DNA from: Cryptomeria japonica
Lineage: Eukaryota > Streptophyta > Pinopsida > Cupressales > Cupressaceae
Direction of reading: 5' to 3'
Assembly (NCBI RefSeq): GCF_030272615.1
Contig: NC_081415.1
Span: 377,285,392 to 377,349,391, forward strand
Length of the DNA stretch: 64,000 bases
This document shows positions 10,477 to 22,038 of this stretch, piece after piece (position 1 is the first letter of the stretch; the number at the start of each line of letters is the position of its first letter). The position numbers and the translations under genes were made by a program. The notes beneath the pieces were generated by a model. That model was not told the origin of the DNA. It saw only the letters and a list, made by a program, of their open reading frames with translations, and did no database searches.

Positions 10477-13013
10477 CTATCCTGCACAGCCGGATGCGGA
10501 TTACGAGGTGATACAAGAAAGGTAATGCGGGTTAGATAACAAAAGAAGTGCTCCAGCAGGCTGGGATTAATTTAAAGTTTAGTCTGGACATGGAGCAATA
10601 TTATTTTAGCTAACAGCTTGATCAACTTTACCCGCAGCATATTCTTGAAGATTTCTGACTATGCATTTATACTTATCACTTCTGGATTTTGGATTAACTT
10701 TCAACAGAGACAGCATGAAAATTTTCCTAAGTTTGAAAAGAGGTTCAATTTCTGGTGAAGCCTTAAGAGTGGATTTCTAAATTTCGAGCGATTGAACAAT
10801 GTTTATGAGCACAAGAGATGCAAATTTCAAGAATTCAAGAATTGCGATCAAATTTTACGATTTGCCCATCTGACTTAAACATTTTCTAAATGATCATATG
10901 CAACAAAGCGCACTTACCTGATGGGAGCGGAAGCTCTTGCAAAGTTTGAATCCCAACGGTTATCTTTTTGCCTTAAATTTACGCGGTCGCTGGACAAAGA
11001 GAACTTATCATTTTAAATGGTTTCCTTTCTACCTTGGGTAATTGGTAATCTGAGCTTAGATGATCAGGAGGATTTAATGCAACACCCTACCTCCTTGCTT
11101 TCGAACTTTGGATGGTTTTCAAATTCTGAACTGCGCTTTCCTCCTTGCGAGTTTTGCAAATTTCGCGTCTTCCACTTTGCGATTTGCACACCTTGCGAAT
11201 TTCAGAGGTCTGACCCACTTTGGTTAATTTCGGACCTCACACTTCCTCTTTTGCAAACTTGGAAACTCTGCGATCTCCACCTGCTGGGGGCTTTGGGTGT
11301 TTGGCGGTTTTCGGGCACCGACACTGTTTGCAAGTAAAACCTCGGACCTGAAAGACGATCTTGCAAATCTTGGAAACTTTGAATGCCCTTGAACTTCCTT
11401 TCGCGATTTACAGATAAACTTCAGGCCCGTTGCAGCTTCTGGCGCCTTGGAGTGTATCTCGTGATGACTTCGGGGCTTGAATGGAGAACTTCGGATTCCA
11501 AGCGCTACGTTGCCTTGGGCGTTCGAAGTGTATTTTGTAAATAAACTTCAGAGCACTCGTCCTTTGTATTCGTCGCAATTTCGGAGCTGGGAACGCGTTT
11601 TGCCTATTTTGGAGTTCTTTGGAATTTCGGAGCAAAGGTCCGAATTTGGGGCTTTCTAGCGAACTAAAGTTTCGGACTTTTACGCCCTTCTCGCAACTTA
11701 TAACACTCCTCTCTAATTCTCGCACCCAGGTTCGAAAGTGATGACTTTGTGATTTCAAACGCTTTTGGACCTGGAAGCACTTGCGTGATTTTGAGAATCA
11801 CGACGCCTCTATTTGCAAAAAACTTCGGAGCCGGAGGCGTTCTCGCGATTTTCGGACCAAAGGCGTCTCTTTCAAATATTTCGCGTTTTCTTTATTTTTA
11901 AAACTCACTCCAAGGTCCAAAAATGATGTTGCTTTAAGGGTTTTCGGACTTGGGGGCACTTTCGCGTTTTCGGACCAAGTGCGTCCCTTTCGAATATTTT
12001 GCGTTTTCTTTATTTTTAAAACTCACTCCAAGGTCCGAAAATGATGTCGCTTTAAGGGTTTTCAGACTTGGGGGCACTTTCGCGTTTTCGGACCAAGTGC
12101 GTCCCTTTCGAATATTTCGCGTTTTCTTTATTTTCTTCCAAGGGTCCGAGAAAAAGGACTTAAGTGATTTCGGAGGCTAAAGCACTTTTAGCCATTCTTT
12201 TTACGATTTTCGCAGTTTATCCTAGGGTCCGAAAATAGACGCCTGAAGGTTTTCGGAGGGTTGGAGCGCTTTAGCGAGTTTCTAAGTTCAAACGCACTTC
12301 TTTCTTTTAACTCGACGCCCTTTTACTCCAGGTCTGAATTTGGAACTTAAAGTGATTTTCGGGGCTAGGAGAGTCCTTGGGATATTTTGCACTCTTCCAC
12401 TTTTAAAAAAAACAATTTGCTCCAAGGTCCGAATTTGGAATTTGAAGTAATTTTCGGGGCCTAGAGCTATCTTTGCAACATTTTAAAAGAACTTTTGCAT
12501 TGTTTTCGAACCAAGTAGGGAGCATCTGTTTTTGAAATTTTCGCCCCCAGGGTCCGAAATTTGCCCCTTAGACAATTTTGAAATCTTGCACGGAACGTCG
12601 AACCTCCTACTAGCCTTTTGCCAGGCTCCACAAATCTGGATTTAGGAGGCATCAGAATACTAAGGCACTTGGCCGGGCAATTCGATCTTTCATCAGCAGG
12701 CGAAAATCATCTCTCGCCCAAACTTTACAAAGGTCGGGTGACAAACCTTATGCAATCGGCCTCACAGCTCTGGCTTCGCCAATTCCTACCACCTTACGCC
12801 TATCTAAGGCGATTCTCAAAACTTCGAACAAAGCTCTTGGCGTTCACGCCCGAGAGCTAGACTAGTCAGGAGGACCTATCGGTTCATTACTTCAACGTCA
12901 ATTAGTTTACGGATCGGTCACGAACTCGCTCGAAGAGACACGAGAAACTCTGCTCGGAACCTCAGGACAACGACCGAAAGCTCAAAACATGAAAGGGGAC
13001 CCTGTCGGCGACA
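10477..13013 (-). repeat. CpG-rich leader or LTR-like region upstream of family X copy 1
   Basis: Between about 10900 and 12900 the sequence is dense in CpG and in the words TTCGGA, TTTCGG and CGCGTTTTC, unlike the AT-rich flanks. It ends at a near-palindrome (CCCTGTCG / CGACAGGG) at 13000-13016, so that on the minus strand the region would open TGTCGCCGACAGGG, a plausible LTR start. No matching second copy is present to the left of 6979, so LTR status is unproven. Only spurious short frames occur. Confidence 0.4.
11835..12140. repeat. 118-bp tandem repeat, about 2.6 copies
   Basis: The string CTCACTCCAAGGTCC recurs at 11904 and 12022, a period of 118 bp. The accompanying segment GGGGGCACTTTCGCG, GGACCAAGTGCGTCCC and TTTCGCGTTTTC is repeated with few changes. 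A third, more diverged unit begins near 11840. CpG sites are kept in all units. Confidence 0.7.
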
Positions 13014-13549
13014 GGGAGCGTGTGCAACGCACAACAGCGCCTTATCTCAATATGTTTTGCAAGCATCCATCCACATCGGTTTAAAATGCTTGCCGCCAAC
13101 ACCTATCAACTACAAAGCAATTAATACGACATTGATGGCCATTAACTACTCCTTTGATGTATTATTACGGACTAGCCTTTGCAAATGGAAACTTTCTCCT
13201 TCGCACGTATCACAACCATGGGCTGGTGAAGCGGCTATAGATATGTCACATCTGCCTTCAATACTCAATTAAATTCCTTGGTTGTGCTTGAATCTTATTG
13301 CCACCTCATCCAATCCGTTCGAAAAACAATCTACATCCTTGCTTCGATATTCCCCCTTGTCCTATCGCACAAGGCAAAGGTTAGATCTTATTCAATAACA
13401 CCAACTTGGCCGCTTGAGCATAAAGAGTCATCATTGCCACCTTACTCCCACAGCCTCTCCATCACCTTTGTTCATTACCACTTCCACCAATCGTATCTGA
13501 CCCCCGATGCCCCTAATGTATAAAATTTGCCAACTCATTCTTGTATTTG
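13014..13549 (-). other. Probable LINE 3' UTR, no gene
   Basis: This stretch follows the LINE RNase H stop codon on the minus strand and precedes the CpG-rich boundary at 13013. It has no convincing frame. No poly-A (poly-T on +) tail was seen, so the true 3' end of the LINE is undetermined and may have been cut by the family X unit. Confidence 0.35.
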
Positions 13550-13796
13550 CTAACATCTTAATTCACCTCATTCGAGACTTCAAGTGTCTCATCAATCCAT
13601 TTGACTTCTCCGATTTGGAGATCAAATGCCATGTTGGCTTGTTGGTTAGCTTCTATGTTACCCTCCCTTAGCACATGAGATAATTTGAATTTGCTAAATG
13701 TGGATAGGAGTCGGTTAATAGTCTGAATGACCTTGTCAATTTTCCAATTATCAGCTTGCCCTTTCGAGAGTGCATTTACAATAATTTGCGAGTCCC
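13550..13796 (-). pseudogene. LINE RNase H domain, C-terminal half (separated by a 20-kb insertion)
   Basis: Starting at 13796 on the minus strand the frame reads DSQIIVNALSKGQ, ...KLSHVLREGNIEANQQANMA and ends with a TAA near 13551. This is the C-terminal part of a plant-type LINE RNase H, with the DSQ...VNAL strand and the REGN.EAN.QAN helix. Its N-terminal half is at 33913-34143. The two halves join in frame when Gypsy A (13797-33907) and one copy of the 5-bp duplication are left out. The break falls directly after the catalytic Asp codon. Confidence 0.85.
13792..13796. repeat. Target-site duplication GTCCC of Gypsy A, left copy
   Basis: GTCCC directly precedes the TGTTTACTCCC start of the left LTR and recurs at 33908-33912 directly after the right LTR. 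A perfect 5-bp match is the signature of LTR-retrotransposon integration. Confidence 0.85.
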
Positions 13797-14118
13797 TGTT
13801 TACTCCCTACGGTCTACATGTTCTGACTTCACAAAATAAACAAAAAGCTAAAGTATGCATAGAACATAGATAACATTTACAGCAACATAGGCCAAATGAT
13901 ATAACTTTATTGCATCAAGTAATGGATAGTACATCAAAATATTTGTTCAACCATAACTCTCGTTTCCCGATACATTGCCAGAATATACCACTCGGTCAGT
14001 TGGCGAAGATGTCAACTGCCGGAACTATCAACTGCCTACGGGAACTAATTACCCATTACATATTAAATCAACATAACAAACGATGTTTTATTTAGTGACG
14101 ACATAATTGCCGTCTACA
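13797..14118 (-). repeat. Gypsy A 3' LTR (left)
   Basis: The LTR begins TGTTTACTCCC and ends CCGTCTACA on the + strand, so it has TG...CA ends. It is 322 bp long and aligns over its whole length with the interrupted LTR at 31097/33907. Immediately to its right, toward the internal region, lies a run of about nine C (nine G on the element's coding strand), the expected polypurine tract. Confidence 0.85.
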
Positions 14119-14149
14119 TCAGTCGCCCCCCCCCGAAAAAAAAAAAAGA

Positions 14150-15945
14150 GTCATCTTCCAGGCGACTACAACAAAATGGGGCTAATACTAATATACTACT
14201 ATTGAGAACAAGGAGGGTGAGAGGGTGTCCCTGGAGTGGAGGATGCTGGAGTCTGTTACCAGAAGTGCTGAAGTTGCTCCATACGGAGCCGTAAGTCACG
14301 CTCGGCAACTAGCTGGTGCTCTTGAGCTCTTTTCACCTTGTAGATTGCCTCCATCTAGTCCTTGTCTTTCTGCTCCACTCGGCTCGTTAGTACCGCCACC
14401 CTATCCTCCAATTCCTTCACCTTGGCGCTCTGCTCCGCTACAAGGGTCTTCTGGTGTGCCACTGCCTCCTCCACTTCAGCTCGTAGTTCCTTCTCAACAG
14501 CTGCAAGCTCTGCTTGTCAATCGAGCTCCTTCTGGATGAGTGCCACTTCAGACTTGGCCGCTTCTTGTTTAGCTTGGGCCCTATGCATTTGGAAAAAGAT
14601 TTCTCGAAAGGAACTCTCCATGCCTTGGAGAGTGGGCCCAAGTACCCCATGTCCCTATATGATGTGCATCTAGTGCCAAATTTCCCCCATCGCCTCAATC
14701 TCGGCTGCTGGCCAGTCATGCTTACTGAATTGCCGCTCAAACTCCTCCTGGTACCAAATCCGCATAAATTCCAGAAGATTTTTTGCCTCCAATACTGCAC
14801 CTACGTCCCCCCGTAGGGCTAGGTCTACAATTCCTCATGCCACCTTTGTAAACCCATCCAATTTTGCCAAGAACCTCCGAACGGACCCTACTGGATCTCA
14901 TGGGTCTGGTTAGGAAACTTGAAGGCCCTCATCTACATGATCCCCCTTGGCTGGCTGCAACTCTGTACCAATCATCCCACTGCCTCCAAACTGGATGCTC
15001 TCGTCGTCGATATCAACGACGGTGTTTTGTATTTTCTTTTTCACTTTCTCCCTTGCTGGGAGACTACTTGACTTCCCAACTACTCCATCGGTGATTTGGC
15101 CATCTGCCACTGTACGTGGGGAAGGAGGTGGGGGTGCATGCGGTGCCAGTGCAAACCTGCCTAGCCAACTATCTAAAGATGCATCTACGTCCTTTCCTTG
15201 GCCTTCAAACACTGCCACCTCTGCCATGGGAGTATCTGGTACGACTCGCTCTTGTACCACTCTGCCATCCATAAGGGTCTCTCGATGTACCACTCCTTCG
15301 GTTGTAGGAGTCTCTCGGTGTACCACTCCTTTAGTTGTAGGAGTCTCCTTGCGTACCACTCCTCCAATCACCAATGCAACCCTATGCACATGGTGCCTTA
15401 CCTGTTGCGTTTGCTTGGATCCTTTAGGTACCTTCTAAAACAACATGCCTACGGGAGTGGCTTCTCCAAGAGGCATAGCCACTCTAAGTGACTCTATGGG
15501 TACTGAGTGCACTGAAGGGGATAACTTGGCGGCTGCAAATTTGACTCTTGCTGTAATTCTTTTGGGTGGTGGGGTAGGTGTTATGTCTTTCTGCGGTGGT
15601 TGAACTTGCTCTTCCATTGTCAGCCGCTCCTCTTCTCCTCCTTCTAGGTGTGCTTCTACCCCTTCTACCTCCTCGACCTCCTTAGAATCCACATTGTGGG
15701 GTGCCATTCTGAAACCCTCGTCCCCACTTTTGCTCTCCATATCCTTTGTTTCTTCTTCTTCGACTTCTGCATCATCTAAACTTTCCTTTTCTTCCATACT
15801 AGGTTCGTTGTCCTGTTTGCTTTTCTTCTTGGCAGGTTGGGCGTTGTCACTTCCGAGTGTATCCTAATGTACCCAGTAGTACATTGGGGGTTTGTTCAGC
15901 TCAACCCTGCTTAGAGGCTGAAACTTGCCCCATTTCTCAGACGAC
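14150..15945 (-). pseudogene. Gypsy A extra frame downstream of integrase (acidic, coiled-coil)
   Basis: A minus-strand frame upstream of the 3' LTR contains KWGKFQPLSRVELNKPPMYY, an acidic stretch (15797-15600), four 33-bp repeats giving GVVHRETPTTE-type units (15254-15385), then a heptad-like coiled coil (EKELRAEVEEAVAHQK, KVKELEDRVAVL) near 14350-14530. It carries in-frame TAG stops, for example 15864-15866 and 15435-15437. Extra ORFs after integrase are known in some plant Gypsy lineages, but I see no envelope features such as a signal peptide or membrane segment. Function unknown. Its upstream part was cut by Copia F. Confidence 0.5.
15254..15385. repeat. 33-bp tandem repeat, four units, in coding frame
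   Basis: GTACCAC recurs at 15254, 15287, 15320 and 15353, an exact 33-bp period. It encodes an 11-residue unit of the GVVHRETPTTE type on the minus strand. Because the period is a multiple of three, the frame is kept through the array. Confidence 0.75.
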
Positions 15946-15957
15946 ACTTGTGTACGT

Positions 15958-17473
15958 TGTTGAGAATGGGTGCCTCAAACTTACTAGCTGAAATCTCGAT
16001 AAGATGGCATTTGGTTTCCGCTGTGAGCAGTTTGGTGTGACACTTAAGCAATCTTGGCGAAAGAGACTATTTCGATATAGCAATTGGTTGGTCTGGCCGA
16101 CAAAAGTCTCTTGTCTTTGTAGCAAGTGTGCGTTGTTGGCGATAGAGGGGATTGTTCGGTGTAACATGTGATTTTGGCAAGATGTTTCAAGTTGATAGCC
16201 GAAGTCACATCTCTTGGCGGTAAGACTATTTCGGTGAAAGAGCGGATTTCGGTGTAACTTCGGGTTTCGGTAAGTCATTCCAAGCGGTAAGCCGAAGTCA
16301 TGATTTCCAGCTGATGGAGCTGGTATCGATAAGACATCAGAGTGGTCTGGGTGAAGAGCTGTTTTCGATGTGACATTAGCTTTCAGTGAGACAGTTCGAG
16401 CAGTTAACCGAAGTTATGTCTCTCATTAATGGAATATGTTTTCGATGAGACAACTGATGAGTCTTGGCGACAAGTTAGGATTTCACTGTGACCTTGGTGT
16501 TCGATAAGACTCTTTCTAGCCACTAGTCAAAGTTATGGTTCTTGCCGATGAAGGTCATGTCGATGAGACTTTGCCGAAGTCTTGGCAACAAGCAATCTCT
16601 TTGGTGTGACCTTGGTGTTCGCTATGACATGTTAAGGCAGTAGCCAAAGTCACACCTCATGCCGATAAGACCACATCAATGAGACTTTGTTATGTCTTGG
16701 TGACCAGTTAAGAGTTCGATGAGAGTTCGATGTTCGGTAAGACATTCCAAGAAGAAAGTCGAAGACATAGTCTATGCCGAAAAGCCAACATTGATAAGAC
16801 ATTGAATTGTTTTGGCAACGCGTTGTGGATTTCGATGAGACATTGAAGTTCGCTTAGACAGTTCTAAGTCATTGCCGAAGGTGAACCTCTTGCCGATAAG
16901 CCATGAAATGTGGTGGGACCACGATGGACTCATGCTGACCTTCTAAATTGGATGTCGACGATAGGTCCAAGCTGGAGTCTAAGGAATTTGATGAGAGTTC
17001 ATAGAGACGGTTGGAGCCATGAGGAAACTGAAACGAACTGTTTTTGAGCAGAGATATAAATCGTCTGTTGAAATGGTTGCAATGGGGTTGGAGGTGGTCG
17101 AATGGTGGTTTTGCTGGATGTCGGAGTTGCAGAACGTTGAGCGTGTGATTTGTGTGGATGTAATTCAATATGGAATGTGTATGTTGCCTGAACAGAGAGT
17201 GTGAATGAACACTTGAGAGCATAATCTGAAACTTGTATGTAATTGACATTTTACTGTAATACAAGAGATTGGCTTTGGTGGTGGGTTTTTTACCTGTAAG
17301 GGTTTTCCTACGTAAATTCTGTGTTTTCTCTATGCTTGTGTGAATCTTTTGTTTACTTTGTCATTTTGGAAATGTGCATCTTAATGATTGTAATCTGAAA
17401 TCAAAAGTAATCTCTACTTCTCTCTTTGAATTTAACACTGTGGAAGGCGTTTTTGTATCGTATTTTCCTTACA
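15958..17473 (+). repeat. Copia F 5' LTR with internal degenerate repeats
   Basis: This is a 1516-bp LTR with TG...CA ends. Between about 16190 and 16900 it contains roughly seven diverged units spaced 94-124 bp apart, each with a version of GCCGAAGTCA followed by CTTGCCGATAAG and CGATGAGACTTTG. The same units recur in the 3' LTR. Clear sequence differences between the two LTRs suggest an older insertion than Copia C. Confidence 0.8.
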
Positions 17474-17580
17474 AGTGGTATTAGAGTTTGGTCAGTTGTG
17501 ATATCCTTGTGGGTAGGAGAGGTTGTTTGTGTTAATTCGGCTGTAGGAGTTTTGCAGAGTACTGTTGATTGCAGATTGAG

Positions 17581-18357
17581 ATGGCGAGCACATCAAGGAG
17601 AGTAGACATTGAGAAGTTCAATGGTGGCAACTATGAGGTATGGAAACTCAAGATGGAAGACCTGTTGGTGGACAGAGACCTTTGGGTTGCAGTGTTTGGA
17701 GTTAAACCATTAGGCATGAAACAAGAGGATTGGGATCTCATAGATAGGAAAGCCAAAGGGCTGATTAGACTCTGTCTTGTAGATTTTGTTTTGTTGAATG
17801 TTCATGAGGAGAAGACAACAGCTACTTTGTGGAAGAAGCTTGGTGACATTTATCAAGGAAAGTCTCTGGTAAATAAGTTATTCCTGAGGAAAAAGTTGAA
17901 CTCCTTGAAGATGAACGAAGGCACACTTGTAGCAGACCATCTGACTACTTTCAACATGATTGTTGCACAGTTGACTTCTGTGGGTGTAACAATCGGTGAC
18001 GAGGATTGCTGTATGCTTTTGTTATGTTCCTTGCTTGACACATGGGATCATCTGGTGATGGGCATTGGAAGTACAACTACCACTTTCAAAATGGAAGATG
18101 TGGTTGCTTCGCTGTTGTCAGAGGAAGCTGCTCTAGCTGTGCGGGGCAGATCAAAGGAAAAAGGCAAGCAGATGGACAAGAGGTCCAAATCCAAGTCATA
18201 GGGGGGATCAAAGTCTCTGGGAAAGAAGTCCAAGGCGAGGTGTTGGAATTGTGGGCAGACTGGCCATATTCGAAAGGATTGTGAGGAGAAGGGAAAGAAG
18301 AACACTTTTGACACTGAGTCTTCTCAGAGCGATGCTAGTGCTGCCTTGGCAACATGA
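17581..18357 (+). pseudogene. Copia F gag with zinc knuckle, one in-frame TAG
   Basis: The ATG at 17581 opens a 258-codon frame ending at TGA 18355-18357, interrupted by TAG at 18199-18201. The N-terminal part reads KFNGGNYEVWKLKMEDLL, the standard start of Copia gag (UBN2-type) proteins. After the TAG the frame continues to a CCHC knuckle, CWNCGQTGHIRKDC. The frame starts 105 bp after the primer site, as expected for gag. No protease motif follows. Confidence 0.8.
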
Positions 18358-20766
18358 CATCTCAATAGAGGTGAATTTTGGTATTGAGTACTTTGGTCAT
18401 TTGCTTGGGAAGCTTCATGATAGTGCAATGTTGTATTATGGAGCTTAGCATGGATTGATCATTGAGGTGCTCTGGAATACCGAGAGACTTGTGGATTTGC
18501 TGAAGAGTTATTTTCTAGGCTGTTACTGGATGAGATAGTTGCAGTTCTACATGGATGCTTTGTGTATGGTGAGAGGAGGTAAATTGCTTTCTCTTCATAG
18601 GGATGTTGATAGTGATTAGTCACTCAACATTTTTGTGGTAGTGCTTGATGGATTCCTAGACCGTGGTGCTCAATGTGGACATGATTGGCAAATCGGATCT
18701 GTGTGAGATCTAGTGCTTAAGTCATGTTGTCTGCTTGAATATTCTATTTGTTATCTCATTTTGCATGTAGCTAATGTGATAGTGAGTTTGCATGTAGCCG
18801 ATTGGATCTACGAGTTATGCAATTGTGTGGGCTGATCACCTATTCAGTTTCAGTGGGATAACTCGGATGTGGACTGTCTATATCCACGAGGTTTGATTCA
18901 GTGCTTATGCAGCCTTGTTAGCTGGCCTTGTCTGTGATCACTTGTGGATTGGTGTGGTTGTGTTTGAGATAAGAGGATGGAAGATAAGAGAGTACTTGGA
19001 TAATCGGTTATGGGGTCTTGTAGCATGGTGTATTTCCTTGGTTTGGAGATCTTGGTTTCACTTGGTGTGACTAGCAATACACTTGTGTCTATGGACTTGA
19101 AAGATTTTCAGATTTGGGAGTTGGTGTCATAATGCTTGGAGAGCTCGGTACCACGAATCAGTTGGAGCTTTAGCAATGATTGCAGATTCACCATTGGATG
19201 GTGGATGATCTTCTTAGTGTGCAGATGTTTGGAGGATGCCTTAGATCCTATTGTTGCAGAAGGGTCTTTCACATCTGCGGGTACACTTGTAGGAGATGGT
19301 TATCTTTATGATATGTTGACATCTTGAGGGCTTAAGGAGTCTTTGATTGAGGTGTTTGTTTTGCTTGATAGATGATGTTGGTTTAGAGTATGTTGGTGTT
19401 ATGTCATGGTACACTCTTGATACTAGTTTAGATTTTGGCATGATACATTGCTCTTGAGACCATGGTATGTTCACTTAGAGCTTGTGATCTCCTAAGAGGG
19501 GATGGTAAGATCATGATGTCATGATGGGTTCCTGATTCTGCAGCTTGGAGCTTTGACAGTGGTTTGGTGAGTTCTCTTTGTATTGGGTGCATTGGTCATA
19601 TGTCTGAGAACTTCATGGGAATGTAGAGATGCAGTTGGAGTTTGGTAGGGATTGATCAATTGCTAGTACTCATGGATACATCGAAACTTATGTGAGGCTA
19701 TAGTTCTCTTGAGATGAGAGATGCAACAAATGGTTACTCTTGATGAGATTTCAGCTGGAAGTCCGAGGAGCCTACATCTTGGTTGGATGCGAATTCAACA
19801 GAGACCTATGAGGGGGTTGCTCTTGGATGAGTCATGATGACTTGGAAATCTTGCAGGGGCATTTTCGTTCCCCACTCTTGGTCTACTCGACAATTTTTCA
19901 CTTGAGAGGTATTGCCCAGTGTTTCTCAGGTGCTTTATGTTTGTCTTTCATACTCATGGATCTTGAGCTAAAGTTAGATAGTTCTGGAGGATTCATGGTG
20001 AGAGATGGATAGCATGTTTATCTCCTTAACATAGGGGATGGTAGTGGGTTGATTTCCTGAAATAGGAAATGGAATAGTTTGATCTTCTCTTGCGATTATA
20101 AAGGAGATCTTACTTGTCATAGTTGACACTTAGAGGTGTATGTAGAAGGACAAGCTACATGTTTATGGTTTATAAATTTCTCTCTTTGGTTTTTTAGTGA
20201 TCTTCCTGGATGCTCAGATTCACTTGGCATCGGATGTGAGGTTTTGTATGGAGCTGTAGTGATCACTAGTTTGTGGTCATATGTTGTCAATTGGGTGATG
20301 ACATAGGGGTTCTTGTATCTCTTTCTTCTGTCAGATGTGGAGAACTTGGAAGAGCTATGTGAGATTTGTTGAGAGAGGTGTTTCTTGCAGCCGTGTTGTT
20401 TGCAGGATGTGCTTATCTTTGAGGATGGTCCTTGGTACTGCATGGTTACTATATCTATGTGTTGTGATTGGTAGACTGTGTATGTTTTTAATTCTTTTTT
20501 GTTTCGGCATTACCCATGCAGTGGGAGTTTCTGGATGTGTTTGGTCTTCATCAACTGGTTTGCACATGAAGCTTGTGGTTGCTGATTATGGGTTGGATAC
20601 CTCTGTGGTATGTGAGATTGGATGGTTAGCACTTGCTATGGGTGCTATTTTTTAATCCCATGGGTTTGTCAGTTGGATGGGAGCAATCATTTTGGCTGTT
20701 GTTCTAGCTAATGTTTAGTCTTGAATGTTCAGGTGATACCAGTAAGTTCTTCGTCAAGTGGGAGAA
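18358..20766 (+). other. Copia F long non-coding interior
   Basis: This is about 2.4 kb between gag and the 3' LTR, with no sustained frame. Its right part (about 19370-19800) is clearly related to the stretch after gag in Copia E (about 51720-52200): shared words include ATGATGTCATG, the GTTCTCTTG-type segment and AGGAGCCTACA. This shows a conserved non-coding interior rather than random filler. Confidence 0.6.
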
Positions 20767-22038
20767 TGTTGAGAATGGGTGTCTCAAACTTACTGGTTGA
20801 AATCTCAATCAGATGGCATTTGGTTTCTGCTGTGAGCAGTTCGGTGTGACACTGAAGTAGTCTTGGCGAAAGAGACTATTTCGATATAGCAATTGGTTGG
20901 TTTGGCCGACAGATGTCTCTTGTCATTGTAGCAAGTGTTCGGTGTTGGCGACAAAGGGAATTGTTTGGTGTAACATGTGATTTCGGCAAGATATTTCAAG
21001 TTGATAGCCGAAGTCACATCTCTTGGCGATAAGATTATTTCGGTATAGCTTCTGTTGGTCTTGGTGAAAGAGCCGATTTCGGTGAAACTTCGGGTTTCGG
21101 TAAGTCTTTCCAAGCGGTAAGACGAAGTTGTGATTTCCTGCCAATGGAGCTAGTATCGATAGGACATCGGAGTGGTTTGGGCGAAGAGTTGTTTTCGATG
21201 GTTAACCGAAGTAATGTCTCTCACTGATGGACTATGTTTTTGATGAGACAACTGACGAGTCTTGGTGACAAGTTAGGATTTCGTTGTGACCTTGGTGTTC
21301 GATAAGACTCTTTGTAGCCGCTAGCCGAAGTTATGGTTCTTGCTGATGAAGGTCATGCTGATGAGACTTTGCCGAAGTCTTGGTGACAAGCAGTCTCTTC
21401 GGTGTGACCTTGGTGTTCATTGTGACATGTTAAGGCGGTAGCTGAAGTCACACCTCATGCCAATAAGACCATGTTGATGAGACTTTGTTAAGTCTTGGCG
21501 ACCAGTTAAGAGTTCGATGAGACTTCGATGTTCGGTAAGACATTCCAAGAAGAAAACTGAAGACATAGTCTATGTCGAAAAGCTAACATCAATAAGACAT
21601 TGAATTGTTTTGGCAACATGCTGTGGATTTCGATGAGACATTGAAGTTTGCTAAGAGAGTTCTAAGTCATTGTTGAAGGTGAACTTGTTGCCAATAAGCC
21701 ATGAAATGTGGTGGGACCACTATGGACTCATGTTGACCTGTTGAGTTGGATGTCGACGATTCGTCCAAGATGGAGTCTAAGGAATTCGATGAGAGTTCAC
21801 AAAGATGGTTGGAGCCATGAGGAATCTGAAACGAACCGTTTCTGAGGAAAGATATAAATCGTTTGTTGAAATGGTTGTAATGGGGTTGGAAGGTGGTCAA
21901 ATGGTGGTTTTGTTGGATGTTGGAGTTGTAGAACGTTGTGCCTGTGATCTGTGTGGATGTAATTCAATCTGGAATGTGTATGATGCTTGAATAGAGACTG
22001 TGAATGTACACCCAAGAGAATAATCTGGAACTTGTATG
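20767..22038 (+). repeat. Copia F 3' LTR, truncated at its 3' end
   Basis: The segment opens TGTTGAGAATGGG directly after a purine-rich tract and follows the 5' LTR for about 1270 bp, up to GGAACTTGTATG. Gypsy A sequence follows directly, so the terminal part with the PBS-proximal end was lost by deletion. Confidence 0.8.

Larger units (their letters stand above)
15958..22038 (+). mobile_element. Copia F: gag-only (non-autonomous) Copia element, 3' LTR truncated
   Basis: The direct LTRs are 15958-17473 (1516 bp, TGTTGAGAATGGG...CTTACA) and 20767-22038. The 3' copy stops after the equivalent of 5' LTR position 17238 and joins Gypsy A sequence, so about 235 bp are missing and no target duplication is visible. 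A primer site TGGTATTAGAG (initiator-Met type, mutated) follows the 5' LTR at 17476, and a purine tract GTGGGAGAA precedes the 3' LTR. The 3.3-kb interior holds a gag frame and then about 2.4 kb with no RT, integrase or protease. Inserted in the region between integrase and the extra frame of Gypsy A. Confidence 0.8.

Noticed and set aside
17019-17204. Short frames inside the Copia F LTR
   Set aside because: They lie wholly in LTR sequence, are not shared with equal frame in the 3' LTR, and have no domain.
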